Source of the DNA: Pseudomonadota bacterium
GTDB lineage: Bacteria > Pseudomonadota > Gammaproteobacteria > Steroidobacterales > Steroidobacteraceae
NCBI GenBank assembly: GCA_021847105.1
Contig: JAJZUT010000005.1
Coordinates: forward strand, 124,001-188,000
DNA length: 64,000 bases
Reading direction: 5' to 3'
The notes beneath the pieces are model-generated. The model saw nothing but the letters and a program-made list of their open reading frames with translations, made no database searches and had not been told where the DNA came from. A program made the position numbers and the translations under genes. Of this stretch, positions 1 through 8,451 are shown in pieces (within the stretch, counting starts at the first letter, position 1; each line of letters begins with the position of its first letter).

Positions 1-158
1 TCCAATGCGGGCCCGCCGCCTTCGCGCACCGGCCCGCCTGGCCACCCGTCGGCCTTTCGGTCGCCGGTGACCCGTGCGCGAACTGGATGGCACGATCCAA
101 GGCAGGCCGGACGTCGAGCAACCGCATCATCTGACTGTCGGCCTCCGATACGGCGACA

Positions 159-842
159 TCAGGAGCGCAGCTCCCGCGCAAGCTCGCGCCGAGCGAAGTG
201 CGTGAGGAGGCCGATCACCGTGACCGTTGCGAGGAAGCCAAGCCACAAGAGAATGTTGCTTTGCCGGCCGATGGGCGTTCTGCCACCGATCACCTCGGTG
301 AGGTTGGCGGCAGTCGTGCCGGCGTACACGTAAAGCAGGGTGCCCGGCAGCATGCCGATCCAAGAGGCGATCAGATAATCGCGTACGCGCACCGTCGTGA
401 TGCCATAGGCATAGTTGAGCAGGCCGTAGGGGATGATGGGAGACAGACGGGTCAGGAACACCATCCAGAAGCCATGTCGTGCGATTGCGCGATCGAGGGC
501 ACGAAATTTCGGCCAGTGCTCGGTGCGACGGTGCACCCAGTCTTTTGCGAGGCTCCTGCCGAGGAAGAAGGCGGCGGTCGCTCCGAGCATGCTGCCGATC
601 GACACCCATACCAGCCCTCGAAGCAGCCCAAAGATGGCGCCGGCCGCGAGTGTGAGCAGCGAATCGGGCAGCAAAACCACTGCAGCGAAGGCGTAGAAGA
701 GGACAAAGGGAACCGCTGCGGCCCCGCGCCGGGACGCGATCCAGGTGAGGACCGGTTCCATACCGTACCTTGCCAGCACTGCAACGACGACAGCGGCGCC
801 GAGGAGAAGGAACCCGCTCGCAAAAAGTACACGCGTTCTCAT
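159..842 (-). CDS. TVP38/TMEM64 family inner-membrane protein
   Basis: A 227-residue integral membrane protein. An N-terminal hydrophobic segment (about residues 5-25) is followed by further long hydrophobic stretches (about 40-95, 130-180, 195-215). The central region carries family-like features: a Gly/Ala-rich segment (LLTLAAGAIFG), a FLGR turn, and RLSPIIPYGLLNYAYG followed by a GMLPGT motif. These match the SNARE-associated/DedA-like domain of TVP38/TMEM64 proteins. The family is implicated in lipid scrambling or transport, but the substrate here is unknown. The gene stands alone and is followed on the same strand by the DsbG-like gene's convergent-free gap. Family confidence is high, role uncertain. 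Confidence 0.85.
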   Translation of the reverse strand: MRTRVLFASGFLLLGAAVVVAVLARYGMEPVLTWIASRRGAAAVPFVLFYAFAAVVLLPDSLLTLAAGAIFGLLRGLVWVSIGSMLGATAAFFLGRSLAKDWVHRRTEHWPKFRALDRAIARHGFWMVFLTRLSPIIPYGLLNYAYGITTVRVRDYLIASWIGMLPGTLLYVYAGTTAANLTEVIGGRTPIGRQSNILLWLGFLATVTVIGLLTHFARRELARELRS

Positions 843-953
843 CCTGGCCCATCAGGATTCAAAATGTACGGACCAGGCTGTTGATGCCATCGCGGTCGCT
901 CGGGGTAGGGGATCTTCGAGTAACCTCCAGCTCTCGACTGGGTGACTCGGCCG

Positions 954-1565
954 TCAATGTTTCTCGCTCGAATGCGCGGCTTGCGGGGGAACGCCGGCGG
1001 TGGCCACCACCTGTCCCAGATCGCGTCTCGGGGGAACCCCTCCGAGTGCATAGACCTTGCCTTGGGCGTCGGCGAGCACCAAACCGGGCGTTCCGTCAAA
1101 GCCGAATGCCTGCATGAGCGCCTCGTTGTGGGCAAGCTCGCGCAAATCCTTCGCACTCGGATGTGCAACGGGCGTGATGCCGCCGCCCGGATCGACCTCC
1201 CGACCCCAGCGGGCCTCGTTCAGGCGCAAGGCCGCGGCGGGATCGGTAGCGTCGAAGATCGCCGCCGCCTTGCCGGGGCTGCTCGCCGAGATGACTCCGA
1301 CCAGGATATCCCGGACCTGCAGTCCCGATCGGTAGTACGGTTTCAGTGCAAGCCACAGCCTGTGGCAGTAGGGGCAGTTGGCGTCCATGAATACGTAGAT
1401 CACATGGCGCGGGTGCGCGCTGCCTTCGGATATCCAGTGGGTCTGCTGCAGGGCGCGCATCTGTGCGCGCGCCGTCGCACCTTGCGCGGATGCCGTGAGC
1501 GGAAGCGCCACGGACAGCAGTGCAACAGCCGCCCACGCGACTGCTGATCCGAGGTCATTACGCAT
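954..1565 (-). CDS. DsbG/DsbC-like periplasmic thiol:disulfide protein
   Basis: The N-terminus is a signal peptide: MRNDL, a hydrophobic core, then an Ala-Ser-Ala-Gln cleavage region near residue 28. I prefer the ATG at 1565 over one five codons upstream because it begins directly before that signal. The mature part has a thioredoxin fold with the redox motif CPYC in a FMDANCPYCHRLW context and a cis-proline loop (DGTPGLVL). This is the arrangement of DsbG/DsbC-type isomerases. At 203 residues it is shorter than classical DsbG (about 230-250), so the N-terminal dimerisation domain is reduced. It probably acts on cysteine redox state in the periplasm. No partner DsbD is in view. Confidence 0.8.
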   Translation of the reverse strand: MRNDLGSAVAWAAVALLSVALPLTASAQGATARAQMRALQQTHWISEGSAHPRHVIYVFMDANCPYCHRLWLALKPYYRSGLQVRDILVGVISASSPGKAAAIFDATDPAAALRLNEARWGREVDPGGGITPVAHPSAKDLRELAHNEALMQAFGFDGTPGLVLADAQGKVYALGGVPPRRDLGQVVATAGVPPQAAHSSEKH

Positions 1566-1637
1566 CGTCTGCTCCTCCATCGATTTTGCATCCAGACCGG
1601 ACCGGGCGCCGATATATTGCGACCACTGCCCCGGGTG

Positions 1638-2036
1638 TCACCAGATCGTTTTGAGGTACTCGACGCTGCGTAACCTTTCGTCATGAGTCACAAGCGATAC
1701 ATCATGGAGGAGTGCCGTCGCCGCGATCATCCGGTCAGCGGGATCTCCCGGGAACGCGTCGCCGAACTGCCCGGCACGTTCGGCGACCTCATCGGCAAGC
1801 GGCTCGATACGATACTCGGGGAGCCGGCGCACCTGGGTGAGCCACTCCGATGCGTGAATCTTGAACCGCACGCGGCCGCGGCACTCAAGAGTGGTGATCT
1901 CGAAGAAGGTGATGCTCGAGACCATCAGTTCGTTGCCCTTCGCGTGCTGCTCGAGGGCCTGGCGCGCCTTGCGCGAGGGCTTCTTCGTTTCCCCATCCAC
2001 CCACCAGACGAGGACGTGGGTATCGAGCACGATCAC
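1638..2036 (-). CDS. VapC-family PIN-domain toxin (antitoxin degraded)
   Basis: About 132 residues with the PIN pattern of acidic residues: DTHVLVWW at the N-terminus, a central FFEI Glu, then DPADRMIAATA and a C-terminal THDERL. VapC toxins are Mg-dependent RNases that cleave tRNA or rRNA. I chose the GTG at 2036 because it overlaps the stop codon of the preceding antitoxin remnant (GTGA), the usual TA coupling. A GTG five codons upstream is also possible. The coupled antitoxin reading frame is broken upstream, so the toxin may be orphaned, silent or neutralised by another locus. It reads towards dsbG. Confidence 0.8.
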   Translation of the reverse strand: MIVLDTHVLVWWVDGETKKPSRKARQALEQHAKGNELMVSSITFFEITTLECRGRVRFKIHASEWLTQVRRLPEYRIEPLADEVAERAGQFGDAFPGDPADRMIAATALLHDVSLVTHDERLRSVEYLKTIW

Positions 2037-2113
2037 TGGTGGGCCACCCACTCGTCCTGGGCATGTGCCGGCGCCATCGGAGAGTCATAGCGCAATACCG
2101 AGCCGCGCAGGGA
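2033..2113 (-). pseudogene. Remnant C-terminus of a Phd/YefM- or VapB-type antitoxin
   Basis: Directly upstream of, and overlapping, the VapC start is a 26-codon open segment reading SLRGSVLRYDSP then a Trp-containing tail and TGA. The LRGSVLRYD-P block is typical of the C-terminal toxin-wrapping peptide of type II antitoxins. The frame is closed by TAG immediately before it, and no DNA-binding N-terminal half is recognisable in any frame upstream. This is an amputated antitoxin. Assignment rests on a short motif and on the overlap with the toxin. Confidence 0.6.
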
Positions 2114-2369
2114 CTACGATCCGGTTGGCGCCTGAAGCAGCGACTGCCCTCGACTTACCCCGTGTCGCGGCTCTGGGCGAGCACCGCTCCGTTCGATGAT
2201 CCCCGGCGATCATCCGGGCACGGGTCCGGGCATTTCCGGCTCCACCAACTTGGGCGATTCCCGGGTTCGCCGCTCGGCTGTTTGTGTCCGCTATTCCCGA
2301 AGTTCACGACCGGTCCGCGCTTTCCAGACCGGACAATACTCGCCGGACTCGAGACCGACCTCGAGAGAC

Positions 2370-2771
2370 TCACGATGGACTGATGAGTCGCACGCTCGGA
2401 AAATAGGTGCGGTAGCGTGCCACATCACGCGTGAGCAGCGCACAGCCCGCGACTGCGGCATGGGCCCCGATGAAAAAGTCCGGTAGCACGCCGTCCCTGC
2501 CGCCCCGCCGTCGCCGGTAATCGAAGAATGCCTTGCCGGCGAGGAAGAGTGCTTCTCGCGGAATGGATTCCACGGACAGCGCCGCCTGCGCGATAACCTG
2601 CTCGAGCTCCTCGATGCGCGCAAAAGCCACCGACAACTCCGCATAGATGACGGAATTGATCGTCAGTTGATCGGTCAGAGCTGCCGATTCGAGCTGATTC
2701 TGTGACCAGCTTGCCCAACGCGGATCGTCCTCGAAGACGTCCAAGAGCACGTTGGTGTCCACCAGTACCAT
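2370..2771 (-). CDS. VapC-family PIN-domain toxin
   Basis: A 133-residue PIN-domain protein. It opens with MVLVDTNVLLDVFEDD, has an internal Glu (YAELS) and a C-terminal DFFIGAHA...LLTRD block, giving the acidic catalytic cluster of the VapC RNases. ATG at 2771 was preferred over an upstream in-frame ATG because it begins one base after the antitoxin stop, giving a compact toxin-antitoxin operon. It is the second PIN toxin within 1 kb but belongs to a different PIN subgroup from the first, and its antitoxin is intact. Confidence 0.88.
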   Translation of the reverse strand: MVLVDTNVLLDVFEDDPRWASWSQNQLESAALTDQLTINSVIYAELSVAFARIEELEQVIAQAALSVESIPREALFLAGKAFFDYRRRRGGRDGVLPDFFIGAHAAVAGCALLTRDVARYRTYFPSVRLISPS

Positions 2772-2772
2772 T

Positions 2773-3009
2773 TCAGGCCCCACGTGTTAGTGCCATGATC
2801 TCATCGGTGCTCAAGCGTATCGTGGCACGCCCGCGAAGCTTCGCAAACGCACTGGTCGCGCGCTTCGTCGGCCGCTTGCTCGGCCGCAGGACGATCTCGC
2901 CGTCTGGGCGGCGCTCGAAAGTCACTGCGCTGCCTGCCTTCAGCCCGAGATAGTCGCGGATGCTTTTTGGCACTGTGACTTGGCCTTTGCTCGTTACCGT
3001 CGTGGTCAT
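2773..3009 (-). CDS. AbrB/SpoVT-type VapB antitoxin
   Basis: A 78-residue protein. Its first 45 residues form a swapped-hairpin AbrB fold: TTTVTSKGQVTVPKSIRDYLG then a GSAVTFE strand and GEIVLRP. The C-terminal tail is basic and amphipathic and would wrap the toxin. Such antitoxins dimerise on palindromic operators and repress their own operon. Perfect palindromes lie just upstream at 3013-3047. It is the first gene of the operon, with vapC immediately downstream. Confidence 0.9.
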   Translation of the reverse strand: MTTTVTSKGQVTVPKSIRDYLGLKAGSAVTFERRPDGEIVLRPSKRPTKRATSAFAKLRGRATIRLSTDEIMALTRGA

Positions 3010-3012
3010 TGT

Positions 3013-3047
3013 GTAATACCTCGTGAATGCAGGGTATTACTATACCC
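3013..3047. promoter_or_regulatory. Palindromic operator of the vapBC operon
   Basis: Two inverted repeats sit at and just before the antitoxin start. GTAATACC (3013-3020) is matched by GGTATTAC (3033-3040), with a 12-nt spacer. Overlapping it, GGGTAT (3032-3037) is matched by ATACCC (3042-3047), with a 4-nt spacer. The spot is AT-richer than its surroundings and suits a -10 region. Autoregulation by VapB is inferred from the family. Confidence 0.6.
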
Positions 3048-3500
3048 TATGGACACTCGGCGCACTGCGTTGGTATCGCAGGCAGGCGAGGGGGCGGTAC
3101 CGATCTCCCCGCCGCCGCGTGGAATTCGGGCGCGTACGCGGAGCAGAGTAGTCTGGCGTGCCGCATCGGGGGGCAGAAATTGGGGCAACTCGATGCGGCA
3201 CTATCAGAAAATAATCTATGGATCAGCCACTTATGCTCGAGATTTGGTCCCGCCTGGCTCCACCAATTCAATCACGTGCTTCAGGAATGGCCGGTGCAAA
3301 GACGCGCCCCCACTTGCCATCGTTCGGTGCGCATTCTCGGATTGCCGCCTAGACGGATGAGGGAGGCTGCTTCACGCACGTCATCAGCCGGACATTGTGT
3401 GCCGCGGTCATTGTCCTAGGGCGTGAGGGCGTGTAATCTTTCCGCCCCGCGCCGCAGGGGGCCTCGAGGTCCAGCCCTGCAATTCGATTTCGCGGGCGGG
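3048..3500. other. Intergenic stretch without convincing gene
   Basis: Between the vapBC operator and tRNA-Glu there are only open frames with low-complexity, Arg/Ser-rich translations typical of antisense G+C-rich DNA. I see no motif, RNA or repeat to report. Confidence 0.5.
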
Positions 3501-3576
3501 GTCCCCATCGTCTAGAGGCCCAGGACATCGCCCTTTCACGGCGGTAACAGGGGTTCGAATCCCCTTGGGGACGCCA
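3501..3576 (+). tRNA. tRNA-Glu (anticodon UUC)
   Basis: A 76-nt cloverleaf. Acceptor GTCCCCA (3501-3507) pairs with TGGGGAC (3566-3572), discriminator G and encoded CCA (3574-3576). The D arm reads CGTCTAGAGGCC and the T arm contains GGTTCGAAT. The anticodon loop CTTTCAC places TTC at 3535-3537. It stands alone, with no neighbouring tRNA and no integrase. Confidence 0.97.
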
Positions 3577-3952
3577 CAGTCAGGCGCTTTCGCTCGCTCG
3601 ACACTGACCCGGATTGGCTCTGGCTGGTCGGCGCCTTGGAGTTCAGAGCGACATGCTTGAGCACGATGAGACCCCAGGGTGTCACTCGCTCCTCGCCGAG
3701 CATGGCGGGGACAGCCTTGGCGAGAGCATTGCCTACACGGCGGTCGTTGCCCGCTGCAGAGTCTCGATGTGGTCGTCCTCTGCGCCGGCGAGCACGGCGA
3801 ATTTCCACCCGGTGAAGGGCCGGGTTCACTCGGCCACACGCACTGTCTTTTTGCAGAGCACGGGATCCGTTCGGCTGTGGGTCCTGCACAGCTCCTCCTC
3901 GCCATTCTCCGGTGAACGAGGGGGATTCTGTGCGCGGCACCGGACCGACGGT
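3577..3952. other. Intergenic stretch downstream of tRNA-Glu
   Basis: No supported gene. The long minus-strand frames here run through the tRNA (giving the artefactual SPRGFEPLL signature of a translated tRNA antisense strand) and are rejected. Confidence 0.5.
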
Positions 3953-5143
3953 TCAGATGCTCACTGCGGAAAGCGTTGAAATAACACCGAAGCTCTCGGG
4001 ACCACACACGCGGTCTCGCCCTGCACTCTTGACCGCGTACATCCGCTGATCGGCAATCCGTACCAAGGACAGCCAATCGTCACACTGATCGGCAATGCGC
4101 TCCGAGACACCGGCGCTGACCGTAACCGCCTTGCCGCCGGGCCGTCGGCCGAGTCCCTGCGCGCGTATTCGCTGAATCGTCTGTACAGCCTCCGACCCCG
4201 TGCTGCCTGGCAGCACGACGACGAACTCCTCTCCGCCCCAGCGTCCCAGGCAATCCGTTGCCCGCAGCGTCGAGCCGATTCGACGCACCGCCTCGATCAG
4301 CACCTGGTCGCCGGCTTCATGCCCGTGAAGGTCGTTGATCTCCTTGAAGCGGTCTAGATCGAGAAATGCTACGGCGCACGGTGAGCCGGTGCGTAGCGAA
4401 TCCTTGAAATTCAGTTCGATCAGTTCCGAGATGCTTGCCCGCGCATAACAGCCCGTCAATCCGTCGCGCAGGGACTGGCTCACCAGTGCCAGAGAAAAGC
4501 TCAGTTGACTGAGTCCTACTACTGCCGCAATTCCGCCCATCAAGAACATCATCCAGAGGGCATCGATAATTCCGCCGGGGAAAAACACACCCAGGTGCAG
4601 CGCGAATGCCAGTGCCTCGCCGGTAATGACTGGCAGCGAGAAGGCGATGCTTTCCACGAGCGTTAGCGGAAAAATTCCGAGCCCTGCCATGGCGACCGCT
4701 GGCAGTGCCCAATATGCCTCGAGTGCGGTTCGTGCATACAGTCCAAGTCCCGAATGACGGAGCAGGAGCAGGGAAGTGAAGTAGAACACCGTCGGAATTG
4801 CGTACAGCAAGACCAAACTGAGATACACGCGCCCGAGTGACTGCCGCCGACGGGTAAATAGAACCAGAAACGCAAAGCCCACAGACGCCGCGACCCGCAG
4901 CACGGAGAAGATGGCGCCGTCGCGCATCGGTAGTGCAATCAGATCGATTGGCAGCCAAGCGAGCGTCAAGATCCCGAATGCTGCTGCCACCGCATGGATA
5001 CGGGAGAGTATCAGCGCATTGCGCCGAATGCCGACCAGTCGCGGATGCGCGCGGGGAAACAAAAGACAGCGCAGCTGCGCCCGCCTGAGCTCATCCGACA
5101 GGAGTCGCTCGAGAAAGTGCCTGCCGAATCGGATCTTTGTCAT
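3953..5143 (-). CDS. Membrane-anchored GGDEF diguanylate cyclase
   Basis: About 396 residues. The N-terminal half has five to six hydrophobic segments (a MASE-like sensor, roughly residues 45-215), followed by a GGDEF domain. The active-site signature is GGEEF, so catalysis is plausible. RATD lies exactly five residues before it and forms the canonical RxxD inhibitory c-di-GMP site. DLDRFKEINDLHGHEAGD is the usual metal/GTP region. The start at 5143 (MTKIRF) is preferred because the 17 residues upstream look non-coding; 5194 is the alternative. It makes c-di-GMP at the membrane, with the signal unknown. No EAL domain is present in the same protein. Confidence 0.9.
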   Translation of the reverse strand: MTKIRFGRHFLERLLSDELRRAQLRCLLFPRAHPRLVGIRRNALILSRIHAVAAAFGILTLAWLPIDLIALPMRDGAIFSVLRVAASVGFAFLVLFTRRRQSLGRVYLSLVLLYAIPTVFYFTSLLLLRHSGLGLYARTALEAYWALPAVAMAGLGIFPLTLVESIAFSLPVITGEALAFALHLGVFFPGGIIDALWMMFLMGGIAAVVGLSQLSFSLALVSQSLRDGLTGCYARASISELIELNFKDSLRTGSPCAVAFLDLDRFKEINDLHGHEAGDQVLIEAVRRIGSTLRATDCLGRWGGEEFVVVLPGSTGSEAVQTIQRIRAQGLGRRPGGKAVTVSAGVSERIADQCDDWLSLVRIADQRMYAVKSAGRDRVCGPESFGVISTLSAVSI

Positions 5144-5194
5144 GCCAGGAGCCTCATCCGTGCTGCGCCCTTTCCGCAGACCAATCGGCGGCAC

Positions 5195-5709
5195 CGCTGC
5201 TTTGGCAGAGTAGAACGTCGAAATGCGTCGGCGCGATCAGACGGCCCTCCCTGAGCTCGTTGGGCCTGCGGACGAGTGCCGAGGCGGCACGCGCTGGAAA
5301 GGGAGGAGCGTGCCCGGGCCGACGGTTGCATCGAGGACTTGATCTTGTACGACCGCCCGTCGATGCTGCCGCGCAGCATGCTGCCGATTTGAGCCAAAAA
5401 TGCGAAAGCCGTCGCCTCCAGGCCACCGTTCCGCAACAGGTACGCGAACCCGGACGGGGAGGCCATCTGCGTTGTCGCAAATGACAGCGCGGTGCCGATC
5501 CCCGGTGCGGCAGCGAGAAAAATCGCTGCTCTGCTCCAGCGGTAAGACTGTTGGAGCAGAGCAGCGCAACGGTGCGACTCAGCAGCTCGAATGGCAAGCA
5601 AGCATCCATGAGTGGCACGCAAGGTAGATTGGGATGCCGTGCGGTGAGCGTCCGGCCGGCGAGAGCTCGAGGGGGGACCATTCACCCTAGGCTTCCGCTG
5701 CCGGGCAGT
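5195..5709. other. Intergenic region, possible degenerate ORF
   Basis: A minus-strand frame (5140-5685) has a mildly hydrophobic middle (about 5400-5560) but no recognisable family, an implausible Ser/Arg-rich N-terminus, and it overlaps the cyclase gene. I do not call it a gene. Confidence 0.4.
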
Positions 5710-7626
5710 TCAGAAGTCTTCCCAGGGCGCGTCTGATCCTGCGGCTGCCGCACGCGATTTTGGAGCGCTTGCGGCGGCAGTGCCCGAGGAATCGCGGCGA
5801 CGCTGGGAATTCGACTTCTGCGCCCAAGGGCGACCGGCCCGTCGGCGATCGGATTGGCCGCCGGACGGTGCTTGAGCGACACGCGGTGGGGCGATCGTCA
5901 TGCTGGTGCCTGCCGCAAATGCGTCGCCGGTCACCTGATAGCGAGCCATCATTTCGCTGAGCTTCGCCGCCTGCTCGGCCATCGCCTGTGATGCCGCGGT
6001 CGCCTCTTCGACCAGGGCGGCGTTCTGCTGCGTCATCTCGTCCATCTGCATCACGGCCTTATTGACCTGCTCGATGCCTGAGGATTGCTCGCGCGAAGCG
6101 GCTGCAATTTCGGCGACGATGTCAGAGACCTTTTTGACGGCAATGACAATCTGATCCAGAGTCTGACCGGACTGCGTCACGAGAACCGACCCATCCTCGA
6201 CCTTCTGCACGGAGTCCTGGATCAGACCCTTGATTTCCTTTGCCGCTGTCGCAGAGCGGCCTGCGAGACTACGCACTTCGGTCGCCACCACCGCAAATCC
6301 GCGACCCTGCTCGCCGGCGCGTGCCGCCTCCACCGCGGCGTTGAGCGCAAGCAAATTGGTCTGAAAGGCGATTTCGTCAATGACGCCGATGATGTCGGCG
6401 ATCTTCTTGGCCGCATCATTGATATCGGTCATGGCCCGCACGGCGTTGCCGACTACAATTCCGCCCTTTTCTGCCTGATCTCGCGCGGCGGTGGCGAGCT
6501 GATTGGCCTGCCCGGCGTTCTCGGCATTCTGCTTGACTGTCGAGGTCATCTGCTCCATCGAGGAAGCCGTCTCCTCGAGAGAGGAGGACTGTTCCTCTGT
6601 CCGCTGGGAGAGGTTCGCATTGCCCTGGGAGATCTCCTCAGCCCCGGTGTGCACGGCGATCGCCGCTTCCTTGATCTGGCGGACCATCGCGGCGGTCGTC
6701 TCCAGAAGCTCGTTGAGCCCACCGGCCAGCGTCGCAAAAAAGCCGCTCTTGCCGTCGGTTGGAATGCGCTCCCGTAGATCACCCTGCACGGCCTGGCGGA
6801 CGATGGCGGAGACTTCTTCCTCGGCACGCACCTCTTGAGTGCGATCCACCCATTCGACGACGCTGCCGATGCGCTCTCCATTTGCGCCAAAGACCGGACT
6901 GATGGCGAGGCGGATGGCGCGGCCGCCGAGGCGAATATCGCTGGTGTGAGTGCCACGCAGTGCCGAGATGATCTGTCGTTGGTGAGCGGGATTCTTGTGA
7001 AAGATGTCGATGCTCGAGCCGACGATGTGATCGACGTTTAGCGAGGGCAGATCGCGGCGGAAGTCTGCTTGTGCGTCGCGAAACAGCCGCACTGCGGCCT
7101 CGTTGAGATAAATGATGTCAAGATTGGAGTCGGCCAGCATCACGCTGGCGCTTGCTCTGTCGAGGGCGCTCTTGATGCGTGCGTTCTGTTCGGCGGCGTG
7201 CACCTGTTCGGTGACGTCAGTGGCGTATTTGACGACCTTGTACGGCTTTCCAGAGCGATCGAAAATCGGATTGTAGCTGGCCTGAATCCACACTTCCTTG
7301 CCGCCCTTGCCGATTCGCTTGTACTGTTTGGCGTCATATTCGCCACGTCGGAGCTTTTCCCAGAATGCCCGATATTCGTCGCTCTTCGCGAACTCCGGAT
7401 CGACGAATATGCTGTGATGTTTGCCGCGGATCTCCTCGTTCGTGTAGCCCACTGCTCGCAGGAAATTGTCGTTGGCTGAGATGATGGTGCCGTCGAGGTC
7501 AAACTCAATGACGGCCTGCGATCTGTGGATTGCGGCCACTTGACCCTCGAGGTCTGATACGCGATGCCCGCCGGCGAGCGCGCGGGGCAGACGCCATTGG
7601 CGGGAGTGCTTATTGTTTTTAGACAT
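5710..7626 (-). CDS. Soluble PAS-PAS methyl-accepting chemotaxis protein
   Basis: A 638-residue chemoreceptor without transmembrane segments. Two PAS domains come first: about residues 35-140 with HHSIFVDP and WIQASYNPI, and about 145-270 with [10 protein letters not shown] long signalling coiled coil follows, with the highly conserved hairpin tip ([20 protein letters not shown]) around residues 430-450. Flanking Glu/Gln-rich helices suit CheR/CheB modification. The extreme C-terminus is DAPWEDF, an xWxxF-type pentapeptide that in other receptors tethers CheR. PAS without a membrane anchor suggests a cytoplasmic redox or ligand sensor of the Aer/TlpD sort. No other che gene is in the window. 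Confidence 0.95.
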   Translation of the reverse strand: MSKNNKHSRQWRLPRALAGGHRVSDLEGQVAAIHRSQAVIEFDLDGTIISANDNFLRAVGYTNEEIRGKHHSIFVDPEFAKSDEYRAFWEKLRRGEYDAKQYKRIGKGGKEVWIQASYNPIFDRSGKPYKVVKYATDVTEQVHAAEQNARIKSALDRASASVMLADSNLDIIYLNEAAVRLFRDAQADFRRDLPSLNVDHIVGSSIDIFHKNPAHQRQIISALRGTHTSDIRLGGRAIRLAISPVFGANGERIGSVVEWVDRTQEVRAEEEVSAIVRQAVQGDLRERIPTDGKSGFFATLAGGLNELLETTAAMVRQIKEAAIAVHTGAEEISQGNANLSQRTEEQSSSLEETASSMEQMTSTVKQNAENAGQANQLATAARDQAEKGGIVVGNAVRAMTDINDAAKKIADIIGVIDEIAFQTNLLALNAAVEAARAGEQGRGFAVVATEVRSLAGRSATAAKEIKGLIQDSVQKVEDGSVLVTQSGQTLDQIVIAVKKVSDIVAEIAAASREQSSGIEQVNKAVMQMDEMTQQNAALVEEATAASQAMAEQAAKLSEMMARYQVTGDAFAAGTSMTIAPPRVAQAPSGGQSDRRRAGRPWAQKSNSQRRRDSSGTAAASAPKSRAAAAGSDAPWEDF

Positions 7627-8451
7627 GGAAGTCTGATCCTCTTCGGTTCAGGTAATGCAGGAATGGGGCAGGAGCCACCCTGGCGGGGAGCACCGCGGGC
7701 GAAGGTGTATTGGGCCGGGCGCGCTCAGCGGGCAGGGTGTCCGGTCCGCGGCTGAGGACTGCAGATAAGCGACGCTGAGCGGTGCGCTTTCCAGTGCGGC
7801 GTCAGAGTCGCGGTTGGCGGCGTATGACGTGCTGTGGGGTCCACACCGCTTACGGAAGCGGCGCGCAGAATGCTTGGAATAGTGGAAGTACTCGGGCATG
7901 ACGGTTCCTCCAGGCGTGCCAGTCTGTGGTGACAAACCGGGCAGGAGTAGGGCCCGAGGAGCGACGGGGGCGCGGCGGAGGCGACGAATCCCGTGCAGGC
8001 ACCCGAACAAACCGATGCTGCGGCAAAGCGGCCGCGGGTCCGTTCGAGCGTGTGGCGATCATAGGATGAGAAAACCGGGCGATTACGTGAAATGCGTATG
8101 ATCTCGGCGTGCGGTTCTGAGAGGCAGTTCAAGAAACGCCAATGCCATGCAAGGACGGCGTGGACGGTGTGATGCCGCGGGAACGCTGGCCCGTGTACTG
8201 GCTCGCAGGAAGGAGGGCCGCAGATGCGGGGCGCGCCTGAGGAAGATGCCGACGGTGCCTCGACTTCGCAGCAACTCTCCCAGGGGTCGGACGTGCAACG
8301 TATTCCTGAGCATGGGTCGCGCGCGTCGGTGCGACATGCCGGCATATCGTTCGCGGCGAGACCGATGCGCAAGTGCACTCGATTGCTGCGCTCGCACCGA
8401 TGCGAAGCCATCCCCATGGCAGGCGTGCGCCACAGTGTGGCGTTAAGGGTC
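7627..8451. other. 825-bp gap with no convincing gene
   Basis: All six frames give Arg/Pro/Ser-rich translations. A minus-strand frame (7725-8417) contains a CPVCHH-type Cys/His cluster and a second frame has a short MPEYFHYSK peptide, but there is no continuous gene. It might be a decayed gene or a long leader of the chemoreceptor. Confidence 0.4.

Noticed and set aside
3408..4076. Long minus-strand frames across tRNA-Glu and its downstream region
   Set aside because: They translate the antisense strand of the tRNA (SPRGFEPLL signature) and have no family-like sequence.
5140..5685. 181-residue minus-strand frame upstream of the cyclase
   Set aside because: Overlaps the cyclase N-terminus, no family or start signal.
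7725..8417. Minus-strand frame with a CPVCHH cluster
   Set aside because: No continuous gene, Ser/Pro/Arg-rich; the cluster occurs once and is likely chance.
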